NCBI GenBank assembly: GCA_015143295.1 | Contig: CM026574.1 | Location: 9,674,938 to 9,738,937 of the forward strand | Length of the DNA: 64,000 nucleotides | Direction of reading: 5' to 3' | Source: Tetracentron sinense | Taxonomy: Eukaryota; Streptophyta; Magnoliopsida; Trochodendrales; Trochodendraceae | In this document: positions 58,201 to 64,000 of the stretch, one piece after another | Layout of the letters: the number at the start of each line of letters is the position of its first letter | Position numbering within the stretch: the stretch's first letter is position 1 | The notes under the pieces: generated by a model | Database searches by the model: none | What the model saw: only the letters and a program-made list of their open reading frames with translations | Told to the model about the DNA's origin: nothing | Made by a program: the position numbers and the translations under genes

Positions 58201-59859
58201 TTGTTGATAGTGTCAACTGTCAAACAGTTGGGCAAATCATTCTGTATAAAACGTCTTCTGTCTAGAAGTCTGCAACAGCATAGTCATATAACATTGAAGT
58301 TCTATCCTAAAATTGCATCTAAGCGCTATGTTAACTGTGGTAAATCCTTTGTCTGCCATCCTCACTCCTGAGTCCTGATCCCTGCAAGAAAAGAAACTCT
58401 CTCTCTCTCTTGTTCCTTTTCCCTTTTTAATTTTGGAGACAGTATGGACCTTTGGTGGTTTTGCATATTCCTGTCTGAGTTGAGTGAATCATGGCCTAAG
58501 GTTTGGGGTCCAACTGAGTGGGCCCTAGTTCCAGTATCGACCCTGTTAGTGTTTTAAAATTTTGGTTTTGCTGACTACAACCATTTTTTTCATTCATAGA
58601 AGGAATCAGCTCTATCAAGGAATATTTGTTTTAATATTGTGGCCAATCTAAGGTCGGAACACTTTTGGAACAAGCAGTATTAAACTATGGAATATTAAAA
58701 TTAATGTACACTTTTTGTTCCATTTTATTTTTTCTTTCATGTACGTAGTCTCTTAAAACCTTTTAGTACTTCCAAATTCCAATGTAATTTGAAAACATTC
58801 GTTTTGGCTTTTGTAATATTTTATCAATTTAGGTCCCAATTTATGATAATATTTTTTTAGTGCCAAATCCCCATGTTGAGGTTGTTGGAGCCAGCTTATT
58901 ATCTTGAATGCTCTATTGCTATTAGTCACGGGTTTAGAGTTTCACTGGGAACTAGTAATTGCTGTTGCGCACAGTTTTGTACATATTCTCCGATTTAATT
59001 ATTGAATGAGGTATTAATATTATGGCGTCGATTGTGACTCATGGGTTTCGACAATTCCAGTTTCATACTGATTTTTACTGAGTAACATCTTTCTCTAAAT
59101 CTTTTTCTCCTTTATGAATGATCTTCTGTTTTTTTTTTAAATAATATATATTTTTAATTTTATATCATAACTTTTGGAATGGGTAGGCTATGCTGTTTTT
59201 GAACTTCAGCAGTGAGCTTGGTGATGCTTTCAAATCAAAGTATAATGAAATCGCTGAGCACTACAAAGGAAAGGGTATAAGCTTCCTATTGGGTGACCTT
59301 GAGGCCAGTCAAGGTGCATTCCAGGTGATATTATTTTCCAGTCTACATGTCTTATGATTGTACCTTCCACTCAACATATCTTTTACACATATTGAATTTA
59401 CAATTGGGTTTGAATGAACAGTACTTTGGACTTAAAGACGACCAGGTGCCTCTCATCGTCATACAGAAAAATGATGGCGAGAAATATCTTAAACCAAATT
59501 TGGAGCCTGATCATATTGCACCTTGGTTGAAGGAATACATGGTGACTTCTACTTTTATTTCCGATATCATTGCATGTTTATAATGATGAATCCTGATGAA
59601 GTTCAGAATGCTGAGATGAATCTGCTCCAATCCTGGAACTGAATTTTTGTAATTTTTTCCTTTTAATAACAGATTTATGGACTGGATGCTAGGTATGTAG
59701 TTATTCATCATGAATTTTCTGACTTTGCTACATGGTTTCAGGAGGGCAATGTAAAGCCGTTCAAAAAGTCAGAACCTATTCCTGAAGTTAACAATGAACC
59801 TGTGAAGATTATTGTTGCTGACAACCTCCAGGACATAGTTTTTAACTCTGGGAAAAATG
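49300..59859 (+). CDS. PDIL1-1: Protein disulfide isomerase, PDIL1 type (3' part beyond window)
   Basis: Exons are 49300-49484, 54342-54372, 54511-54798, 54899-55087, 55219-55344, 59187-59324, 59422-59541 and 59742-59859. All have GT-AG borders and keep one frame for 398 codons. A signal peptide (about residues 1-25) leads into the ER lumen. The first thioredoxin domain has FYAPWCGHC with the active site Cys63-Gly-His-Cys66, its tryptophan codon split by intron 1, and the cis-proline in RGFPTLKI (Pro112). Then come b ([27 protein letters not shown]) and b' ([23 protein letters not shown]), ending at NSGKN where the second thioredoxin domain should start. That domain and a KDEL-type tail are not in the window. 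Plant PDIL1-1 proteins run about 500 residues. Introns 1 (4.86 kb) and 5 (3.84 kb) hold transposons. It oxidises and isomerises disulfides in secretory proteins. Confidence 0.92.
51180..51640 (+). mobile_element. LINE fragment in PDI intron 1
   Basis: Broken plus-strand frames include a reverse-transcriptase zinc-binding-like block ([14 protein letters not shown] near 51300), then tryptophan-rich LINE C-terminal-like sequence. No ends or tail were found. A 31-bp tandem repeat (AGTTGTTGTGCACATAAAAA twice, 51557-51620) lies in its 3' part. Confidence 0.55.
52530..52813. mobile_element. hAT-type MITE built from CCGGTT words
   Basis: It begins CAATGTGTCC and ends TTTTCAAAACACTG. The flanking 8-mers ATCAAAAC (52522-52529) and ATTAAAAC (52814-52821) agree at seven of eight positions, consistent with a hAT target duplication. 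The 284 bp contain at least ten copies of CCGGTT, GGTTCAAC and ACCGGTTC words on both strands. It has no coding capacity. It lies in PDI intron 1. Confidence 0.7.
52923..52951. repeat. (TA)n microsatellite
   Basis: TA repeats with one TG interruption, in PDI intron 1. Confidence 0.9.
53030..54030. other. Probable decayed repeat in PDI intron 1, unclassified
   Basis: This is GC-richer than its surroundings, with LTR-promoter-like ACTATATAAGGTCTCACC at 53090-53107 and repeated TCCTCTC/GAGAGGA words. The T-run followed by GATCGGTAGGG at about 53745 resembles a minus-strand LINE tail. No boundaries or coding frames were found. Confidence 0.35.
55644..56087. mobile_element. hAT-type MITE built from ACTCG words, copy 1
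   Basis: The ends CATAGTTCAAAGACTC and (inverted) CATGGTTCAAAAACAC are flanked by CTTAAAAC (55636-55643) and ATTAAAAC (56088-56095). The outer 100-150 bp on each side are dense in ACTCG, GAGTCG and CGAGTTACTCG words. The centre is AT-rich. It lies in PDI intron 5. Confidence 0.8.
56495..56518. repeat. (GGCATT)4 hexanucleotide repeat
   Basis: Four perfect units in PDI intron 5. Confidence 0.9.
56733..56771. repeat. (CT)n(TA)n compound microsatellite
   Basis: An ACTCTCTCTCTCTCT run passes into TATATATA. A second, shorter pair lies at about 56797-56823. Confidence 0.9.
57006..57870. repeat. Nested word-type elements (GGATA/TATCCG outside, ATTCG inside)
   Basis: The outer parts (57006-57130 and 57720-57870) repeat GGATAG, TATCCG and CGGATA and end in CTGTTGACACCC, like the GGGTGTCAAC ends of some plant hAT elements. 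The inner part (about 57380-57705) repeats AATTCGGGA, ATTCGCGAA and ATAATTCG. Inverted ATAAGAGTT/AACTCTTAT lie at 57005 and 57701. Target duplications were not resolved. Confidence 0.5.
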
Positions 59860-60496
59860 GTGTGTACTTGTCAACATTTAGTTCATTATATTATTCCAAT
59901 TTTTGTTCCTATATTTGTATGTTTTGATTGGAGTCTCATGCTCTTTTTAATGCTCGTTGACTGTTAGGAATCACATATTTAATTCAAAGACTCCTTGGAG
60001 TTACCCTTCCTAGGATAAATTTATTTGTTCTCCTCTAAAAGGGTTACTGTGATCAGCTGGAAACAATAAAAGTGAAGGAAACAACCCAAAAGAATAAATT
60101 AGTTTTGTGTTCCTCCTTATCCCTGTTGTGTACAAGCAATCTATGAGTTGAGATGGAAATAGCATCCAATACATAATTCCACTTGAATGATATTCTTGTA
60201 GTCTGGATGTTGTCAACATACATTAATATTTCATGCCATGTCACATGTGTAGTCTATGCATCAAATAATGAGATCCTTGAGTGGGGCCTACACAATTATC
60301 AGTATGTTTCTTAACTCAATTGCAGGTGGGGTGCTCGAAACATTGAAATGGTGCTCGACAGTATGGGGAGACACATGAAGCTCATCTTATTGGTTATGCT
60401 GAAGAAACATAGCCTGAACGTTCGTCATATTATGCATTGCACTCATGCATAACCTCTAAATGTAATAACTTCTCAAGACCATAGTGTTGGAGTTTT

Positions 60497-60665
60497 AGAC
60501 CGTTTTTAAAAGGCGTGAGAGGCTTAAGCCTCAAGGCGAGGCTCAAGGAAAATGCCTTGATCCTCAATTTTGAGGCTTAAATCTAACAAGGCTAACCCCT
60601 CAAACTGTGAGGCTCGCTTTTATGTTTGAGGCATGTGCCTCATGGCTCATACATTAATCAAAAAT
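60497..60665. repeat. AGGCTTAAGCCTC-word repeat
   Basis: A dense run of AGGCTTAAGCCTCA, AAGGCGAGGCTC and TGAGGC words, preceded by GTTTTTAAAAGGCG. It matches the style of the other word elements. The right end is lost, and no target duplication was found. Confidence 0.5.
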
Positions 60666-60875
60666 AGGGTTCTAGCCACATGACTGAGACTTACCAAGAT
60701 TTTACCATGACTGTAATTTTAGAGAGACGCGAAAGGAACCTTAACAATATTTTTTAAAGGTGTGTGCCTTGTACATTAATAAAATAATAGTTCTAGTTGG
60801 GATTGCACATGGGCCGGGTTTGGGCTTGATTTTTGGTGATTTTTGAATAGGCCCAACCCGGATCGACATTTATAA

Positions 60876-61236
60876 GAGATCAAATCATAATCAATCGCGA
60901 TTGAACTCGTGGAGAGTTCAATCACACCCACAGCCATAGGTCAACACAGTTCCTTGTTAACTCCTGTTAACTGTGATTAAAATTCACTAACCCTTAGGGT
61001 TCAATAATCTAACCTTGGGTTTTAAAGAAAAATATTAAAAAAATATTTAACTCTGGTTAAGAACTCTTAACCCTTAGGGTATTTCTTTTACTTCTGAAAA
61101 CCAAGGTTAGATTATTGAACCTTAAGGGTTAGTGAATCTTAACCACAATTAATAAGGGTTAATAGGGACATGTCTTGACTTGTGGGTGCGATTGAATTCT
61201 CCCCGAGTTAAATCGCGATATGCTGTATTCGATCTG
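60876..61236. mobile_element. Mutator-like foldback MITE, complete copy
   Basis: The arms begin GAGATCAAATCATAATCAAT on the left and CAGATCGAATACAGCATATC from the right, and share CGCGATT.GAACTC, CTAACCCTTAGGGTTCAATA and GGTTAAGATTC-type cores. ATTTATAA flanks it on both sides (60868-60875 and 61237-61244). It belongs to the family of 42516-42827. Confidence 0.75.
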
Positions 61237-61783
61237 ATTTATAAAGACTTTTAAGCCCATGTGCAACCCTAGTTCTAGCCACATAACTAAAACTTAAACA
61301 TTAAATTAAAAGGTGTCTGCATCATAAATTCTTTTATCGGTAAAAAAATAGATTTCCTTTTTCTTTTATATTTTTTTTATTATCAATTAATACTTAATTA
61401 TTATGTCTCATGTATTTAGGCTTTTTGAAACCTTGTTGAGTATATTTCAACCTAATTTTTTATTGTAGACATTATAAAGGTTGGAGCCATTGTCTAACAT
61501 ATGTAGTTGGTGGATTACTTTGTTGGAATCCAAAATCAATCACATGATTGAACATTATCCGTAAATATAAATTTTAGCTTTTCTAGCTTTTTAAATTTTT
61601 TTATGGCTGAATAATTTTAGAGTAGTGATTAGCCCACTCCGCATTTGACTACATAATCAAATGCCTTCCCATTTCATCCCCTTCAATTGTGGTTATGTCG
61701 CGATCCAAAATCCCATCTAGTTAAAAATGGAACTTTGACTCACAACATTGCATTATCTTGAACATATAAGGCATACTTAAAAT

Positions 61784-62243
61784 CATAGTTCAAATACCCG
61801 AAAACTCGACTCGACTCGAAAGATAGCCGGGTCGAGTAACTCGGAAAACTTGAAAAAAAACTCGACTCGGTCCAACTCGAAATATATATGTAATAACTTG
61901 AAAACCCTGGATTAAAAGAACTTAAAGTACGCTGGTTTTACAGTCCCAAACCTATAAACTATGTTTAACAGAACCCATAGTAGGTTGTCTTTGTAGACCC
62001 AAAAGAAAATGATGCAAAAATAATGTGACTTTCGAGTTTAGGTTTAAACAAATGTTAAAAATACCCTTCTGTGACTCGACCTGGTCCGGCGAGTCGAAAA
62101 ACTCGGCTTGACTCGACTGAGTCACCCCGAGTAACTCGGCAATAGTGCCTCCTTTGAGTTTTGAGGCGACTTGACTCGAAATTCAGGCGAGTCGAGTAAC
62201 TCGGCTGGGTTACTCGGGTGACTCGCCGAGTTTTTGAACTATG
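61784..62243. mobile_element. hAT-type MITE built from ACTCG words, copy 2
   Basis: The ends CATAGTTCAAATACCC and (inverted) CATAGTTCAAAAACTC are flanked by a perfect 8-bp target duplication, CTTAAAAT (61776-61783 and 62244-62251). The words ACTCGACTCG, GAGTAACTCGG and CCGAGT fill both flanks. It is in the opposite orientation to the copy at 55644-56087, and inserted into the LTR at 61696. Confidence 0.85.
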
Positions 62244-62540
62244 CTTAAAATGACAACTTAAAAATTTCTTAAATAACATCATTCTCATAATGTCTAAATC
62301 AAATAACCAATGTCTCGAATATCTCATAATCCGTAAACAACTTAAACCTAAACATCCATTCTTGAACATCCATCTAAAATATCTGATTACAACACAACCA
62401 TTTGAAATAAAAGTCTAATAATCTAAGAACTCAATAGTACGGATATTTATCCAAAGGATCCTCGGTTCCGCAATATCACCTTTGGTTTCCTCAAGATATT
62501 CCTCCTATTCCCAAGGTTCAGCCACGATCTCTGGAAGTAA

Positions 62541-63456
62541 GGTGGCATTTGACAAGTCTAAATAATAAGAGCTTATTTTCACATTATAGCTTATTGGACT
62601 TTAGACTGTTGATACCCTCTAATTACACTTCTAAAAAGTTCAGAAGTTGAGGTAAACGTCTAATTCAATAAGGAGGTAGGGGGTTCCTCATTTTTTAAGG
62701 TCTAAACACTAGAGGACCGGCGTCAAAAATGTTGGGACGTTTTGGACGAGTTTGACCTCAACAGTTTTTCATAATACTCATTGTATCCCAGGTATAAAAA
62801 CCCAAAAAATTAGGAAACCCTCATTCCTCTCCTTCGTTCTTCCTCTTCGATCTCCTCTCTCTGTTGTGTGGTTGACGAAGAAGGGTTTCACACTGCCTTC
62901 AGGAGCTACTGCCATTGGACCTTCTTCTTCTTCACATTGTTGTCTGTCTGCTACATTAGAATAGATAACAGGGCTCATAGAGCAGATATTAGCGCAATTG
63001 ATCTTCGATTTGGACTTACAGCAAAGCGCAAGTGCACTTACAGATGAGTGTGGTCCATAGAAGTCTCCAAGCTCTTTTTGCTTTGAAGACTGATGCTAGC
63101 CATTAAAGAAAGGGGGTGGTGATGGCGTTGGCGTATAGGATGGGTGGTGGGGGGTGGCAGGGATGGTGGCTCAAACAATAAAGGGGGTGGCGGTACTTGC
63201 AGGGTGGTAGTAGCCCATGCAATGATGGAAGAGGGGGAGGGCTTTTTACTTGTATATTTTAAAAATGACATTTTTTGCCCTTGTAAGAGGCTCTTAAATT
63301 TTGAGAATAAGAGGTTTTAACAAACATTCTATTATAAATTAAAGAAATTTTTAGAATGTTATCAATCGATTAAAATCTAAAAAAATTTAGAGCTTTATCT
63401 TTAGAGCTTATTTTTTTAGAGCTTATTATATTCGAGTAGAGTTTCCAAACAGACCC
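62541..63456. mobile_element. Non-autonomous PIF/Harbinger-like element, 916 bp
   Basis: The left end GGTGGCATTTGACAAGTC and the right end (read inward) GGGTCTGTTTGGAAAC are flanked by TAA (62538-62540 and 63457-63459). Mirrored AATAAGAGCTTA and AATAAGCTCTA blocks lie inside each end. The middle has a TATA-like GTATAAAAACCC at about 62792, then a pyrimidine-rich leader-like stretch, which looks like a captured host promoter or 5' exon. No transposase is present. Confidence 0.65.
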
Positions 63457-64000
63457 TAAACCTGTCGACATAAACATATTGGCTGAGCACATGTGACTCA
63501 GTAATGAATAGACATAAAATCCTAGCTAACAATATATAAACATTAACATAATCATCCTTATCATAGCTTTATCATAGCTTAACATAACATACATACATAC
63601 ATACCATACGTCAAAGTGCAGAAACAGGTGAGCATTTTCATCTTACTTAACTTGTGAGCATTTTATCTTAACTTGTGAGCTTATTCAACTTGCATGCACT
63701 TGTGAGATAATTTAAAATATAATTTAATGCTATATATGTGATGAGGCTACGATATATTCTTCATATCGAGTAACCAACAATTTGCACCCATCAATGCGCT
63801 TATGATTCTTGTGAGCTAGATAATTAGAACCCTTGAAAATCTACTAGTGAGCCAGGTACTATGTATCTTTGGAGTCCTAACTTGTGGGCCTGGTACTAGC
63901 TTTCTTGGGAAACATGTATGAATACCCTTGAGATCTTAGAAAGTGTTGGTACTTGTAACTTGTGAAAACACATCATGGAAACATACTTGTGAGCTTATAA

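Larger units (their letters stand above)
61696..64000 (+). mobile_element. LTR start, relative of the 36153-39608 LTR, running off the window
   Basis: It starts TGTCGCGATCCAAAATCCC. After subtracting two inserted elements, the sequence from about 63480 (CACATGTGACTC, CTAGCTAACAAT, GTGCAGAAACAG) aligns in order with 36510-36670 of the other LTR. The CTTGTGAGC-rich part follows where the minisatellite begins there. The right end lies outside the window, so solo or full-length status is unknown. Confidence 0.55.

Noticed and set aside
62752-62964. Plus-strand 70-codon frame as a host gene
   Set aside because: It lies wholly inside the TAA-flanked Harbinger-like element and has no recognised domain; treated as captured sequence.

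Overview
The window is nuclear DNA from a flowering plant, almost certainly a eudicot. It is AT-rich, has GT-AG spliced genes with long introns, and carries the usual plant mix of LTR elements, LINEs, tRNA-derived SINEs, hAT, Mutator-like and PIF/Harbinger elements. The species cannot be named from the sequence. Exons were assembled by eye from splice signals and family similarity; no search was run.

Two host genes are well supported. A membrane RING-CH (RINGv/MARCH-type) E3 ubiquitin ligase lies on the minus strand (coding exons 18507-19409, 15776-15850 and 4940-5056). Its second intron is 10.7 kb, swollen by a Ty1/copia element (5909-11217), LINE pieces and miniature elements. Upstream of it a 1.1-kb tandem duplication (19121-20189 and 20190-21436) carries a dead copy of the first part of exon 1. 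A classical ER protein disulfide isomerase (PDIL1 type) lies on the plus strand from 49300. Eight exons run to 59859 and cover the a, b and b' domains; the a' domain and ER-retention tail are not visible before the window ends. Three pieces of LTR, MITE and Harbinger-like DNA fill the stretch after exon 8.

Layout: 1-4.9 kb is a possible gene end, a 1.7-kb hAT element, a SINE and an adjoining MITE. 4.9-23 kb is the RINGv gene. 23-26 kb is mostly plain intergenic DNA. 26.3-42 kb is a cluster of nested solo LTRs and minisatellites. 42-43 kb and 47-49 kb hold a foldback MITE family. 43.3-47.1 kb is a PIF/Harbinger element that carries a decayed UDP-glycosyltransferase gene. 49.3-64 kb is the PDI gene with its transposon-filled introns.

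The most unusual signal is a set of short elements with exact or near-exact 8-bp target duplications. Each is built from one short word repeated many times (AGCTTG/CTCGAG, GTTACG, CCGGTT, ACTCG). At least four are delimited here. Three share CA...TG ends with a TTTGAA-like subterminal block, and several landed in TTAAAA-type sites. They look like one hAT-type mobilisation system whose families differ in the internal word.
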